Shown here: positions 17,465-27,633 of the stretch, in pieces
Layout of the letters: every line of letters begins with the position of its first letter
Position numbering within the stretch: position 1 is the first letter of the stretch
NCBI RefSeq assembly: GCF_023206215.1
Contig: NZ_CP065800.1
Coordinates: 2,232,001 to 2,296,000 of the forward strand
Direction of reading: 5' to 3'
Origin: Butyrivibrio fibrisolvens
GTDB taxonomy: Bacteria > Bacillota > Clostridia > Lachnospirales > Lachnospiraceae
Length of the DNA: 64,000 nt
Translations under genes and position numbers: made by a program
Notes under the pieces: model-generated
Seen by the model: only the letters and a program-made list of their open reading frames with translations
Told to the model about the DNA's origin: nothing
Databases searched by the model: none

Positions 17465-19060
17465 ATGATTAAAAAGGAAAAGAAATCTGATAAGGGGCTG
17501 GTGATCTTCAAGATCCATTACAGACCGCCTCGCCTTCATATTTCAGAAGATCCTCAGGATATGGCAGTAGTACTTGCGGTACTTGCCATGACTTTGTACT
17601 ACATTTGGAGAATGTTCTATATAACTCCTTCGTATGAGGAGCTTCACGATTATTTTTATTTTATCAGTAAAGGACCTTTATTTACGCTTAGCAACTGGTC
17701 GGCAGAAGGTAACCACATAGGATATAACTTCCTGGCATCACTTCTAAATATGTTCGGGATACCTAAGTATATGGTCATGAGAGGAATATCCTGCATTGCA
17801 GCTTCTTCCAATCTTATCCTTTTGTACAGACTTTCAAAAAGGTATTTTACACATTGGATCCCATTTGCGACTATTGTGACTTACAGTGGTTTTGAACTGG
17901 TCAATATCCTGAATATTCAGGGAAGAGGGTATACACTTTCGGTAACATTATTCCTATTATCGATATATATGCTTGGAAGGCTTTCACTTACGGAGAACTT
18001 TAGCAATATCCAGTATTATTTCCTTGTGATCACATTTGTTGCAGCTTTGCTGGTATGCCTTTGGAACATTAACTGGATCATTCCTATGTGTTTTGCGGTT
18101 CTGTTGTATCTTCTTATCAACGGGCTCAGAACCAGGAAGGTAAGCGGAAAAGTTGAGAACAATATTTACTTTTCACAGTTTTTTAATATCCTTAGCTGTG
18201 AGATAGCAGCTTTTATCATTGCCGGTATTTTTTATACAATTAATATACTTGGAAGCGGAGCGTATATCCTATCTTCAGATAAAGAGTTTGAAGGACTGTC
18301 AAGAGCCGGAATAATATCCAAAGATCCTGTCAGAGCCTTCATAGAGGGACTTAAGCTTGTCAGAGAGTCATTTGGAATGATAACACCGGAAGGTAATACA
18401 TATCTTGTAAGGTGGTATCACTTTATATTCGATTTTTCTAAAAGTTTTGCACCGGGATTTGAGCATGCACTTATGGTCATGTGCTTCGTATCCATATTTG
18501 TAATGATCACCGGTTGCGTCCTGTATTTTGAGGAGAGCAGAACCTGCATCAGACTTATAATCCTGGGACAGCTATTCTGGATGCCTCTTATACTTGTCTT
18601 TTTTAAGAGAGTTCCATCCTATGAATCATATATGTTCATGGGTGTTATCATGGCTATTGCTGTCAGCGTTGTGATGGGCAATCTGATACTGACACTGCAG
18701 AGATTTGACCTAAAGCATATATTCTATGCTCTGCCTATAGCTATATCTGTTGTATACTTCTTCATTGGAGTGTTTGGCGATACCTTTTTTGCCCCATATG
18801 ACAGAGAGATAGATGAGACATATCAGGCTCTTATCATGGTAGATCCTTCGGAATATAAGCATCCGGCAGTTACAGGTATGGTGCAGGAATACATAATGGA
18901 ATTTTTGTATGACGTAGAAGCTTCGGACAGGATAGAGGATGCGGATTATCTTATGATCAAAAAAGAAATGTACGAAGACGAAGACTTTGCAAACAAAGAT
19001 TATATCAAAAGAATGCACAGATCTTACGAAAACGGCAGTTACATAATATTAACTAATTAA
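17465..19060 (+). CDS. Multi-spanning membrane protein, GT39/PMT-like glycosyltransferase fold (unassigned)
   Basis: 531 residues with about ten membrane segments. The first loop after helix 1 ([19 protein letters not shown], then [18 protein letters not shown]) resembles the acidic first periplasmic loop of GT-C enzymes such as the GT39/ArnT families, where an acidic residue is catalytic. The last ~100 residues form a soluble tail rich in Glu/Asp and Tyr ([21 protein letters not shown]). It lies 24 bp after leuB and 16 bp before ilvD, so it is cotranscribed with amino acid biosynthesis genes although nothing suggests a role in that pathway. The ribosome binding site is weak. I cannot name the substrate. 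Confidence 0.6.
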   Translation: MIKKEKKSDKGLVIFKIHYRPPRLHISEDPQDMAVVLAVLAMTLYYIWRMFYITPSYEELHDYFYFISKGPLFTLSNWSAEGNHIGYNFLASLLNMFGIPKYMVMRGISCIAASSNLILLYRLSKRYFTHWIPFATIVTYSGFELVNILNIQGRGYTLSVTLFLLSIYMLGRLSLTENFSNIQYYFLVITFVAALLVCLWNINWIIPMCFAVLLYLLINGLRTRKVSGKVENNIYFSQFFNILSCEIAAFIIAGIFYTINILGSGAYILSSDKEFEGLSRAGIISKDPVRAFIEGLKLVRESFGMITPEGNTYLVRWYHFIFDFSKSFAPGFEHALMVMCFVSIFVMITGCVLYFEESRTCIRLIILGQLFWMPLILVFFKRVPSYESYMFMGVIMAIAVSVVMGNLILTLQRFDLKHIFYALPIAISVVYFFIGVFGDTFFAPYDREIDETYQALIMVDPSEYKHPAVTGMVQEYIMEFLYDVEASDRIEDADYLMIKKEMYEDEDFANKDYIKRMHRSYENGSYIILTN

Positions 19061-19076
19061 AACAGGAGAAAAGACT

Positions 19077-20750
19077 ATGAACAGTGACAGAGTTTTAAGA
19101 GGACTGCAGCAGGCACCTCACAGAAGTTTGTTTAATGCACTTGGTTTTACAGAAGAAGAGAAAAGAAAGCCTCTTATCGGAATTGTGAGCTCTCAAAGTG
19201 ATATCATTCCGGGTCATATGGAACTGCAGAGAATCGCTGAAGCTGTCAAGCTCGGCGTAGCTGAAGCCGGCGGAATGCCTGTAGTAGTTCCTGCTATCGC
19301 AGTGTGCGACGGAATTGCGATGGGACATATCGGAATGAAGTATTCTCTTGTTACAAGAGATCTTATAGCAGACTCTACAGAGTGTCTGTGCAAGGCTCAT
19401 GGCTTCGATGCCATGGTCATGATACCTAACTGTGATAAGAATGTACCGGGACTACTGATGGCTGCGGCACGTTGCAATATACCTACTATATTCGTTTCAG
19501 GCGGACCTATGCTTGCAGGACATGTTGATGGTCGTAAGAGATCTCTTTCATCTATGTTCGAAGCTGTTGGCGAGGTTACTGCCGGCAAGATCAGTGATGA
19601 TAAGCTTCTTGAGTACGAAGAGAAGGTATGCCCTACTTGCGGAAGCTGCTCTGGTATGTACACAGCCAATTCAATGAACTGCCTGACAGAAGCTATCGGT
19701 ATGGGTCTTAGAGGCAATGGTACGATCCCGGCAGTATACTCTGCAAGAATCCGTCTTGCCAAGAAGGCTGGCTACAAGATCATGGAACTCTTGGAAAAGG
19801 ATATAAAGCCAAGAGATATCATGACCAAAGAAGCCTTTGAGAATGCTCTTGCCATGGATATGGCACTTGGCTGCTCTACTAATACAATGCTTCATATCCC
19901 TGCTATCGCTCATGAAGCAGGTGTTGATATCAATATGGAATATGCCAACGAGATCTCTGACAGAACACCTAATCTGTGCCACCTCGCACCTGCAGGTCCT
20001 ACATATATGGAAGACCTTAACGAGGCAGGCGGTGTATATGCTGTAATGAAGGAACTTACCAAGAAGAATCTCATCCATACAGATCTTCTTACATGTACAG
20101 GCAAGACTGTAGGAGAGAACCTTGAAGGCGTTGAGAATCTCAATCCTGAGGTTATAAGACCTATTGATAATCCATATCTTCCAAACGGCGGTATTGCAGT
20201 ACTTAAGGGTAATCTTGCACCTGATACAGGTATTGTAAAGAGGTCTGCAGTAGCTCCCGAAATGATGGTTCATGAAGGTCCTGCGAGAGTATTCGACTGT
20301 GAAGAAGATGCTATTGCAGCTATCCTTGGCGGCAAGATCGTAGACGGAGACGTAGTTGTTATAAGATATGAAGGACCTAAGGGCGGACCTGGTATGAGAG
20401 AGATGCTCAATCCTACATCTGCAATTGCCGGTATGGGACTTGGATCTACAGTTGCCCTTATTACAGATGGCAGATTCTCAGGAGCAAGCAGAGGAGCTTC
20501 TATAGGACATGTATCTCCGGAAGCTGCAGTAGGCGGACCTATAGCTCTGGTACAGGAAGGCGATATCATCTCAATCGATATCAATAACAATTCTCTTAAC
20601 ATGAAAGTATCTGATGAAGAGCTTGCTAAGAGAAAGGCAGCATGGAAGCCAAGACAGCCTAAGATCACAGATGGCTATCTTGCCCGCTATCAGAAGCTCG
20701 TTACAAGCGGTAATACAGGCGCTATCCTTAAAGTTCCGGATGTTGAATAG
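19077..20750 (+). CDS. ilvD: Dihydroxy-acid dehydratase
   Basis: The Fe-S dehydratase that makes 2-keto acids in valine, isoleucine and leucine synthesis. At 557 residues it has normal family length. Seen: [13 protein letters not shown] near the start, the signature [18 protein letters not shown], the cluster-binding [19 protein letters not shown], and the C-terminal [26 protein letters not shown] lies ahead of the ATG. It follows the membrane protein by 16 bp. A long hairpin separates it from ilvB. Confidence 0.96.
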   Translation: MNSDRVLRGLQQAPHRSLFNALGFTEEEKRKPLIGIVSSQSDIIPGHMELQRIAEAVKLGVAEAGGMPVVVPAIAVCDGIAMGHIGMKYSLVTRDLIADSTECLCKAHGFDAMVMIPNCDKNVPGLLMAAARCNIPTIFVSGGPMLAGHVDGRKRSLSSMFEAVGEVTAGKISDDKLLEYEEKVCPTCGSCSGMYTANSMNCLTEAIGMGLRGNGTIPAVYSARIRLAKKAGYKIMELLEKDIKPRDIMTKEAFENALAMDMALGCSTNTMLHIPAIAHEAGVDINMEYANEISDRTPNLCHLAPAGPTYMEDLNEAGGVYAVMKELTKKNLIHTDLLTCTGKTVGENLEGVENLNPEVIRPIDNPYLPNGGIAVLKGNLAPDTGIVKRSAVAPEMMVHEGPARVFDCEEDAIAAILGGKIVDGDVVVIRYEGPKGGPGMREMLNPTSAIAGMGLGSTVALITDGRFSGASRGASIGHVSPEAAVGGPIALVQEGDIISIDINNNSLNMKVSDEELAKRKAAWKPRQPKITDGYLARYQKLVTSGNTGAILKVPDVE

Positions 20751-20751
20751 G

Positions 20752-20789
20752 GCACATAGAAGTCCATCCATGGACTTCTAAGAATGTGC
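20752..20789 (+). other. Stem-loop between ilvD and ilvB
   Basis: GCACAT and AGAAGTCCA pair with TGGACTTCT and ATGTGC around a tcca loop. No adjacent T-tract follows, so it may be an RNA-processing or stability hairpin rather than a terminator. A T7 run occurs only 30 bp later. Confidence 0.6.
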
Positions 20790-20871
20790 TTAATACATCC
20801 TGTATAGGGCGCATAAAGTTTTTTTACGTTTATATCACAGAATTAATACTTGTTATAAGGAGTACAGTACA

Positions 20872-22545
20872 ATGGTCTTAAATGGTGCAGAAATCGTTCT
20901 TAAATGTCTTAAGGAGCAGGGGGTAGATACTGTATTTGGATACCCGGGCGGAACGATTCTTAATATTTATGACGAATTATATAAGCATTCGGATGAGTTT
21001 TGCCATATCCTTACAAGCCATGAGCAGGGTGCTGCTCATGCAGCTGACGGATATGCAAGATCCACCGGCAAGGTTGGAGTCTGCATGGCTACATCAGGCC
21101 CCGGATCTACCAATCTGGTAACAGGAATAGCAACAGCATATATGGATAGCGTACCGATGGTTGCTATCACCTGCAATGTTAATCTTCCCGCACTTGGTAA
21201 GGATTCCTTCCAGGAGGTTGACATCAACGGTATCACAATGCCTATTACCAAGCACGGATTCATCGTCAAGGATGTTAAGAAGCTTGCTGATACATTAAGA
21301 AGAGCATTTGAGATTGCAAGATCAGGCCGTCCAGGACCTGTAGTAGTTGACATTACGAAGGATGTTACTGCTGCCAAATGTGATTATACACCGGCTCAGA
21401 TCTCTGAACCCAAGACTAAGAAGGAATATTCCAAGGAAGACATAGAGAAAGTCGCTGCAATGATAGCTAAATCCAAACGTCCATTTATCTATGTCGGCGG
21501 CGGAGCAATCATATCAGGCGCTCATGAGGAAGTCAGAGAGCTTGCAAAGAGGATTCAGGCTCCTGTATGCGATACTCTTATGGGTAAAGGTGCCTTCGAT
21601 GGTACAGATGAGCTCTATACTGGAATGATCGGTATGCATGGAACCAAGACTTCAAACTATGGTGTCAGCAAGTGTGACCTTCTGCTGACCTGCGGTGCCA
21701 GATTCTCAGACAGAGTAATAGGCAATCCTAAGGCATTTGCCAAGGGTGCTAAGATCGTACAGTTCGATATAGATGCTGCTGAGATCAATAAGAATATCAA
21801 GACAGATGCTTCTATAGTTGGTGATCTTAAAGAGATCCTTACTGATCTTCTTGAAGTTTTGAAACCGGGCAAGCATGACGAGTGGCTCTCCGAGATCAAG
21901 GAGATGGAAGAGGAGTTCCCGCTTTCTTATGACAAGAGTAAGCTTACATGTCCTTATATCATGGAAGAGCTTGATAAGATAACCAAGGGTGGTGCTATCA
22001 TCACAACAGATGTAGGTCAACATCAGATGTGGGCTGCCCAGTACTATAAGTACAAAAATCCAAGAACTTTCCTTTCAAGTGGCGGTCTTGGAACTATGGG
22101 ATATGGTCTTGGCGCAGTAATAGGTGCCAAGATGGGCAATCCTGACAAGATCTGTGTCAATATTGCAGGTGACGGATGCTTTAGAATGAACATGAACGAG
22201 CTTGCAACTGCCAGCAGATACAATATTCCTATCATCGAGATCATCATTGATAATGAGGTTCTTGGTATGGTACGTCAGTGGCAGAATCTGTTCTATGGTC
22301 AGCGTTATTCTCAAACTGTTCTTACTGACAAGGTTGACTACTGCAAGGTTGCTGAGGGTCTTGGATGCAAGGCTATCCGTGTGACCAAGAAGTCTGAGGT
22401 TGCAGCTGCGCTTAAGGAAGCTATAAATGCTGGTGGTCCTGTCGTTATCGATGCGGTTATCGAGAAAGATGATAAGGTATATCCGATGGTACCTGCAGGC
22501 AAGCCGCTTACGGAAGTATTCGATGCTAGCGATATAGAAGAGTAA
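20872..22545 (+). CDS. ilvB: Acetolactate synthase, large (catalytic) subunit
   Basis: A ThDP-dependent enzyme that joins two pyruvates, or pyruvate and 2-ketobutyrate. At 557 residues it has the glutamate motif VDTVFGYPGGTILNIYDEL, the central FAD/ThDP domain (MGKGAFDGTDELYTGMIGMHG), and the ThDP-Mg motif NIAGDGCFRMNMNELATASRYNIP. The C-terminus DAVIEKDDKVYPMVPAGK is typical. AAGGAG lies 9 nt before the start. No regulatory ilvN gene is adjacent, so the small subunit must be elsewhere. Two terminators follow. Confidence 0.95.
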   Translation: MVLNGAEIVLKCLKEQGVDTVFGYPGGTILNIYDELYKHSDEFCHILTSHEQGAAHAADGYARSTGKVGVCMATSGPGSTNLVTGIATAYMDSVPMVAITCNVNLPALGKDSFQEVDINGITMPITKHGFIVKDVKKLADTLRRAFEIARSGRPGPVVVDITKDVTAAKCDYTPAQISEPKTKKEYSKEDIEKVAAMIAKSKRPFIYVGGGAIISGAHEEVRELAKRIQAPVCDTLMGKGAFDGTDELYTGMIGMHGTKTSNYGVSKCDLLLTCGARFSDRVIGNPKAFAKGAKIVQFDIDAAEINKNIKTDASIVGDLKEILTDLLEVLKPGKHDEWLSEIKEMEEEFPLSYDKSKLTCPYIMEELDKITKGGAIITTDVGQHQMWAAQYYKYKNPRTFLSSGGLGTMGYGLGAVIGAKMGNPDKICVNIAGDGCFRMNMNELATASRYNIPIIEIIIDNEVLGMVRQWQNLFYGQRYSQTVLTDKVDYCKVAEGLGCKAIRVTKKSEVAAALKEAINAGGPVVIDAVIEKDDKVYPMVPAGKPLTEVFDASDIEE

Positions 22546-22547
22546 AT

Positions 22548-22578
22548 AAAACTTCCCGCTTGTAAGCGGGAAGTTTTT
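22548..22578 (+). terminator. Rho-independent terminator of ilvB
   Basis: AAACTTCCCGCTT pairs with AAGCGGGAAGTTT across a 2-nt loop; a T run follows. A very stable stem directly after the stop codon. Confidence 0.9.
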
Positions 22579-22587
22579 AGTGGGATG

Positions 22588-22621
22588 AAGCCTTGGCAAG
22601 TTGATTGCCGGGGCTTTTTTT
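22588..22621 (+). terminator. Second terminator after ilvB
   Basis: AAGCCTTGGCAA and TTGCCGGGGCTT form a stem with a 5-nt loop, followed by T7. It backs up the previous one and isolates the carbohydrate locus. Confidence 0.8.
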
Positions 22622-22644
22622 ATGGGTGAAAGTAAAATGGAGCA

Positions 22645-22748
22645 ATCTGAAAATATGTCGTATTCTTCTTATGTATATATCTTTATGGCAATAATAGAGA
22701 TGAATATAATGAGTGTAAAATGTATCATTATCTGAAAATATGTAGTAT
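22645..22748 (+). promoter_or_regulatory. Two 19-bp direct repeats in the GH43 upstream region
   Basis: atctgaaaatatgtcgtat (22645-22663) and atctgaaaatatgtagtat (22730-22748) differ at one base. A TATAAT at 22705-22710 lies between them. This spacing suits paired operators for a regulator such as an AraC protein of the same locus, but no binding site is known to me for comparison. Confidence 0.45.
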
Positions 22749-22773
22749 CTATTTTATAAAGAGGAAGGTCTAT

Positions 22774-24594
22774 ATGAGCAGAGTATATTGTAATCCGCTT
22801 AATTTGCCGTATAAATACAGCTTTCAAAAGCCCAACATGCCTGGGCTTGGAGATGATAAGCTTTCGGTATACAGGGAGGCGGCGGATCCTACGCTGGAAT
22901 ATTTTAAGGGGAGGTATTATCTTTTTCCGTCTATGACTGCGGGTTTTTATGTTAGCAGCAATATGCTTGACTGGGAATATCATGAGCTTGATGCTCCTAT
23001 TCCTGTTTTTGACTATGCTCCTGATGTTAGGGCGGTGGGAGATTATCTGTATTTCTGCGCATCGAAAAGGAACGAGGTATGTAACTTCTATAGGTCCAAA
23101 GATCCTGTTAATGAAGGTTTTGAAGAGATTGAAGGGAGCTTTCCTTTCTGGGATCCGGATTTGTTTCTGGATGATGATGGGAGGATGTACCTGTATTGGG
23201 GGTGTTCTAATATTACGCCTATATGGGGAGTTGAACTTGATCCAAGGACTATGAAGCCTGTCTGTGACAAGAAGGTTATGTTCGAAATGGACAATAAGTC
23301 AAGGGGCTATGAGCGTATTGGTATGGATCATGTGAGTCCTAAGGCTGGGATGGATTTTGAGAAGGCTGCGGAAGCTATTTTTCAGGATCTTATGAAGATG
23401 CCTATGGAACTTAGGCAGAAGGAAGGGCTTACTACTGAGGATGCTGTGAGGAAGCTGGCACGAGGCTTTGCAGGAGATGATCCATATATTGAGGGAGCTT
23501 ATATGACCAAGCATGATGGGAAGTATTATCTTCAGTATGCTTTTCCGCAGACTCAGACCAATGTATATGGAGATGGTGTTTTAGTAGGGGATAATCCGCT
23601 TGGACCTTTTGAATTTGCACGCAATAATCCGTTTAGTTATAAGCCGGGAGGTTTTATTAATGGCGCAGGTCATGGATCTACTATAGCTGATGAAGATGGC
23701 AGGTACTGGCATGCGGCGTCGATGTCCATTTCTGTTAATAATGATATGGAGAGAAGACTTGGTTTGTGGAAGGCAGGCTTTGACGCAGATGGCGAGCTTT
23801 ACTGCGATCAATTTTATGGAGACTGGCCGTCTGATATGGACAAGGAAGCTTTTGAAGAGCCCGAATATATGCTTCTTTCATATGGCAAAAAAGCTTTTGT
23901 TTCTTCAGGTGTTGGAGCAGATAAGCTTACAAATGAGGATGTAAAAAACTGGTGGAAGGCGGATTCCAAAACGGGCGAGTGGGCTGTGATAGATCTTGGA
24001 GAAGCGATGGATGTTAACTGCATTCAGATAAACTTTGCAGATGACGGGATTAAGGCTAAGATTCCGGAAGGCGCACAGTGTCTTGTTGCACATGAGATCA
24101 GATACATAGACAGGGAAAAGCGCCGCACAAGGTGGATACTTGAAGGGTCTTTGGACGGCGGAGATTTTTTTGTAATAGAAGATAAATCAAAGGCAGATAC
24201 TAATCTGTGCAATGATTTTGTATATAGACCGGAAGGTATAAAGGCAAGGTTCATAAGGCTCACTGTAATAGAGGTGCCTTTTGATCAGAATATCTGTGTG
24301 TCCGGTATCAGGGTATTTGGAAAGGGCAATGGCCGGATGCCAGCCAAAGCTGCCGGTGTTAAGGCTGTGATGAAGACTGACATAGATATGCAGGTGTCCT
24401 GGAGCAAAGATAACGCTGCAGGCCACAATATTGTATGGGGCTATGCACCGACAAAGCTCTATCACAGTTATCTGGTACTTGGGAGGAATTCCCAGAATAT
24501 AGGGGCCATCGTAAAGGATTCTCCTATTTATGTACGAGTTGATAGTTTTAACGAAACAGGTATCACACATGGTGATGTGATTAAGATAAGATGA
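22774..24594 (+). CDS. Glycoside hydrolase family 43 protein with C-terminal F5/8-type domain
   Basis: 606 residues. The five-bladed GH43 propeller shows the three expected carboxylates: Asp in ADPTLEYFKGRYYLFPS, Asp in FWDPDLFLDDDGRMYLYWG, and Glu in YIEGAYMTKHDGKYYLQYA. A beta-sandwich follows from about residue 390 (WWKADSKTGEWAVIDLGEAM), resembling F5/8-type/CBM32 domains, and the last ~80 residues look like a fibronectin-type fold. GH43 enzymes are mostly beta-xylosidases and alpha-L-arabinofuranosidases. No signal peptide is seen, so it should act on imported oligosaccharides. The start at 22774 has AGAGGAAGG 5 nt upstream; the in-frame ATG at 22720 does not. Confidence 0.88.
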   Translation: MSRVYCNPLNLPYKYSFQKPNMPGLGDDKLSVYREAADPTLEYFKGRYYLFPSMTAGFYVSSNMLDWEYHELDAPIPVFDYAPDVRAVGDYLYFCASKRNEVCNFYRSKDPVNEGFEEIEGSFPFWDPDLFLDDDGRMYLYWGCSNITPIWGVELDPRTMKPVCDKKVMFEMDNKSRGYERIGMDHVSPKAGMDFEKAAEAIFQDLMKMPMELRQKEGLTTEDAVRKLARGFAGDDPYIEGAYMTKHDGKYYLQYAFPQTQTNVYGDGVLVGDNPLGPFEFARNNPFSYKPGGFINGAGHGSTIADEDGRYWHAASMSISVNNDMERRLGLWKAGFDADGELYCDQFYGDWPSDMDKEAFEEPEYMLLSYGKKAFVSSGVGADKLTNEDVKNWWKADSKTGEWAVIDLGEAMDVNCIQINFADDGIKAKIPEGAQCLVAHEIRYIDREKRRTRWILEGSLDGGDFFVIEDKSKADTNLCNDFVYRPEGIKARFIRLTVIEVPFDQNICVSGIRVFGKGNGRMPAKAAGVKAVMKTDIDMQVSWSKDNAAGHNIVWGYAPTKLYHSYLVLGRNSQNIGAIVKDSPIYVRVDSFNETGITHGDVIKIR

Positions 24595-24624
24595 CCAAAA
24601 TAGGTGGTAAGAAAGAGGACATAT

Positions 24625-27348
24625 ATGAAGATCAGGAAATGGAATGATAACTGGAAATTCTGGAGCGGCGGAGATTCTTTTGCCTTAGTATGGGGGATAC
24701 CGGAAAACGCTGTAGATGTAACGCTTCCACACGATGCAATGGCGCTTGAGACGCCGTATGAGGACTGCCCTAACGGGACTAATACCGGATATGCTAAGGG
24801 CGCGCTCTATACATATGTAAAAAGATTCTACGTTCCATCATCTGCGTATGCAGGCAAAGATGTAATAGTCAGATTTGAAGGAATATATGAAAAGTCGTCT
24901 ATCTATGTGAATGAGCAGCTTGTGGGAAGCTGTAACTACGGATATAGCGTAGTAGATGTTAATATTACGGGAGCTTTAAGGCTGGATGCGGAAAATGAGA
25001 TAAGAGTGATTGTTAGAAATGGGGCTATGCCAAACTCCAGATGGTACAGCGGCGGCGGAATATACAAAGATGTATATATGCTAATAGGAGAAAAGGCTCA
25101 TATTGCTCCTTATGGCGTTCGTATAAATACGCTTACTCTTGATGATGACAGTGCAGAGATCCTTGTGAAAACAAGAATTGATAATAAAGATAATTCCAGG
25201 CTTACGGCTAGTCTTGAGACAAGGATTATAGATCCTTCAGGAAAAGAAGCCGCTTCTGTCAAAGTGCCTGCGCACTTGATGCCTCTTGAAAGTAGAGAGA
25301 TCATGCAGAGAATCACTGTTACTGATCCAAGCCCATGGTCTGAAGATACTCCGGATCTATATAAATGCGTATCGGTGATTACTTCAGATGACTTTTGTGC
25401 TACAGAAAAAGATATAATAATGGATTCTAGCGAAGAGTCATTCGGAATAAGGACTATGTCTTTGGACAAAGTACACGGCCTTAGAGTTAATGGCAAGACT
25501 GTAAAGCTCAGAGGTGCCTGCGTCCACCATGACAGCGGGCTTATTGGAGCTGCAACCTATGACAGTGTGATGTACAGGCAGGTTCGCAAGATGAAAGAAG
25601 CGGGATTCAATGCTCTTAGAATAGCTCATAACCCTGCTGCGCCTGCGCTTCTTAGAGCCTGTGACAAGCTGGGCGTATATGTTATGGACGAGTTTGTAGA
25701 TATGTGGACTCGTAACAAAACAGACTATGACTACAGTATGAGCTTTGAGACTGATTGGAAGAAGGACCTTAAGTCCATGATCATGAAGGACTATAATCAT
25801 CCGTCTGTGATCATGTATTCAATTGGTAATGAGATACCTGAGATAGGTACGGATATAGGTACCCGTATCGGAATAGAGATGAATGCATATGTCAAAGAAC
25901 TTGATGATAGCAGGTATACAACAGCCGGTATCAACGGCGTATTCGCTGCAGGAGACAAAGTTGGCGAGATAATGCAGGATATAATGAGCGCTGCATGTGA
26001 TAAAAAGGAGCAAAAATCTGCAAAAGATGTAGAAGGAATAGAAGCTGAAGCAGAAGTTGAAATAGAAGCTGAAACAGAAGCTAAAAGAGATGTTGAAATA
26101 GAGAATGAATCAGGGACACAAGAAAATACTGATAGCAAAGCAGATGGAAATGCAGATAATAATGCAGATGGCAATGCTGATGGTAATGTCAATGACTTCA
26201 TGACAGTTATGGATGCTCACATGGATGAGATCGTCAATCACAAGGCTGTATCCCAAAGACTTGATAACGCCTGCACTTTCCTTGATATAGCAGGGTACAA
26301 CTACATGACTGCAAGATATGAAAAAGATTATGTAAACAATCCCGACAGGATAATAGTAGGATCAGAGACTTATCCGCCGCAGATAGCAAGGAACTGGGCT
26401 GAAATAGAAAAGTACAGTACAGTGATAGGCGACTTCACCTGGACAGGCTGGGATTATATTGGAGAAGCCGGAATAGGTATACCTGCCTATAAGTTTGGCG
26501 AGGGAGGCTTTGGCGCTTCATATCCATGCAGATTATCATATGTCGGAGATTTTGATATCACAGGCTTTAGAAGACCCGTTTCTTATTATAGGCAGATAGT
26601 CTTCGGGCTTAGAAAAGCGCCTTATATAGCAGTGCAGGATCCTCATCATTACGGTGAAAAAGTCATAACAACGCCATGGGTCATGAGCGATGCCATATCA
26701 TCATGGACATGGGATATACCTAGAGGAAGCGGCGTTATAGTAGAAGTATACTCGGCCGGAGATGAAGCTGAGCTTATTCTTAACGGCAAGAGCCTTGGCA
26801 GAAAAGCTTCAGGCAAAAAGGAAGGATACAGAACACTTTTTGATATAACTTATGAAGAAGGTGAACTGGAAGCTGTCTCATACGAAAACGGCAAAGAGAT
26901 AGGCAGAGTGTCTCTGGTAACCGCAGGAGAGTTTTCTAAGATTGAAGTGGTCAGGGAACAAAATGACTATAAGGAAAGCTGTAATAATGCTATAGGCAAT
27001 GGCTCTATAAATATCAAAACCATTGATAAAGCTATGGAGAAAGAAGCGTCATGTGACAATTCTGATTCATATGAAAATATGGAAATAGTATATCTGAATA
27101 TATCCCTTTGCGACGACGAAGGCAATGTCAACACAGAGTCAGACACAGATATCCATGTCAGCTTGTCAGACAATCTGGAGCTAATGGGCTTTGGCTCAGC
27201 AGATCCAAGAGATGTCACAAATTATAAGACTTCAGACACAAGAACCTTTAACGGCAGATGTCAGCTGATAGTACGCCGCCTGGATAATAATAAGGGAATT
27301 GTAACCCTGAAAACGGACGAACTAGTAACAGAGTACGAGATAATATAA
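24625..27348 (+). CDS. Glycoside hydrolase family 2 (beta-galactosidase-like) with acidic low-complexity insertion
   Basis: 907 residues. The order is sugar-binding jelly roll (NWKFWSGG; VTLPHDAM), Ig-like domain, TIM barrel, then C-terminal Ig-like domains. The acid/base Glu is in MYSIGNEIPE and the nucleophile Glu in IIVGSETYP. Between them, about residues 458-523 (26001-26195) form a repetitive acidic stretch (EAEAEVEIEAETEA, then NADNNADGNADGN) that normal GH2 barrels lack. No signal peptide, so cytoplasmic. The start at 24625 has AGAGGA 5 nt upstream; an upstream GTG at 24604 is less likely. It lies 30 bp after GH43 and is surely cotranscribed. The substrate could be a beta-galactoside or another beta-linked sugar. 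Confidence 0.9.
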   Translation: MKIRKWNDNWKFWSGGDSFALVWGIPENAVDVTLPHDAMALETPYEDCPNGTNTGYAKGALYTYVKRFYVPSSAYAGKDVIVRFEGIYEKSSIYVNEQLVGSCNYGYSVVDVNITGALRLDAENEIRVIVRNGAMPNSRWYSGGGIYKDVYMLIGEKAHIAPYGVRINTLTLDDDSAEILVKTRIDNKDNSRLTASLETRIIDPSGKEAASVKVPAHLMPLESREIMQRITVTDPSPWSEDTPDLYKCVSVITSDDFCATEKDIIMDSSEESFGIRTMSLDKVHGLRVNGKTVKLRGACVHHDSGLIGAATYDSVMYRQVRKMKEAGFNALRIAHNPAAPALLRACDKLGVYVMDEFVDMWTRNKTDYDYSMSFETDWKKDLKSMIMKDYNHPSVIMYSIGNEIPEIGTDIGTRIGIEMNAYVKELDDSRYTTAGINGVFAAGDKVGEIMQDIMSAACDKKEQKSAKDVEGIEAEAEVEIEAETEAKRDVEIENESGTQENTDSKADGNADNNADGNADGNVNDFMTVMDAHMDEIVNHKAVSQRLDNACTFLDIAGYNYMTARYEKDYVNNPDRIIVGSETYPPQIARNWAEIEKYSTVIGDFTWTGWDYIGEAGIGIPAYKFGEGGFGASYPCRLSYVGDFDITGFRRPVSYYRQIVFGLRKAPYIAVQDPHHYGEKVITTPWVMSDAISSWTWDIPRGSGVIVEVYSAGDEAELILNGKSLGRKASGKKEGYRTLFDITYEEGELEAVSYENGKEIGRVSLVTAGEFSKIEVVREQNDYKESCNNAIGNGSINIKTIDKAMEKEASCDNSDSYENMEIVYLNISLCDDEGNVNTESDTDIHVSLSDNLELMGFGSADPRDVTNYKTSDTRTFNGRCQLIVRRLDNNKGIVTLKTDELVTEYEII

Positions 27349-27355
27349 TTTATAT

Positions 27356-27404
27356 GGGCTAGCCATTGCAGGCTCGGCTGCAATGGCTGGCCCGCTTCAT
27401 TTTT
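27356..27404 (+). terminator. Strong hairpin/terminator after the GH2 gene
   Basis: GGGCTAGCCATTGCAG pairs almost fully with CTGCAATGGCTGGCCC, followed a few bases later by a short T run. Confidence 0.7.
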
Positions 27405-27499
27405 AACCTCATGTCGCGAGTGAAACGAGTGACTAATGGTTCAAATTGGTGGAGCTCGCGACACCAATTTGGGTTTGAAAGTGGAATACTTTCAAACTT
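27402..27499 (+). repeat. R2-a: structured intergenic repeat (98 bp)
   Basis: Matches 57196-57293 in inverted orientation over 98 bp with few differences. It contains gagtgaaacgagtgac, a 10-bp stem (caaattggtg/caccaatttg) around a gagctcgcga loop, and a second stem (gtttgaaagt/actttcaaac). Differences between copies keep the stems paired. The rest of the gap up to 27634 shows only an AAACGTTT palindrome at 27626-27633 overlapping the next ribosome binding site. Confidence 0.85.
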
Positions 27500-27633
27500 A
27501 CTCATTCTTGCTCATCGTAAAAAATGTCGGATTTGGACAATTATATTACATGGATTCGATGTTTTGATAACTATAAAATGTAATCACATTAAACACACGG
27601 GGTATACAGGGTACAAAAAAGGAGAAAACGTTT

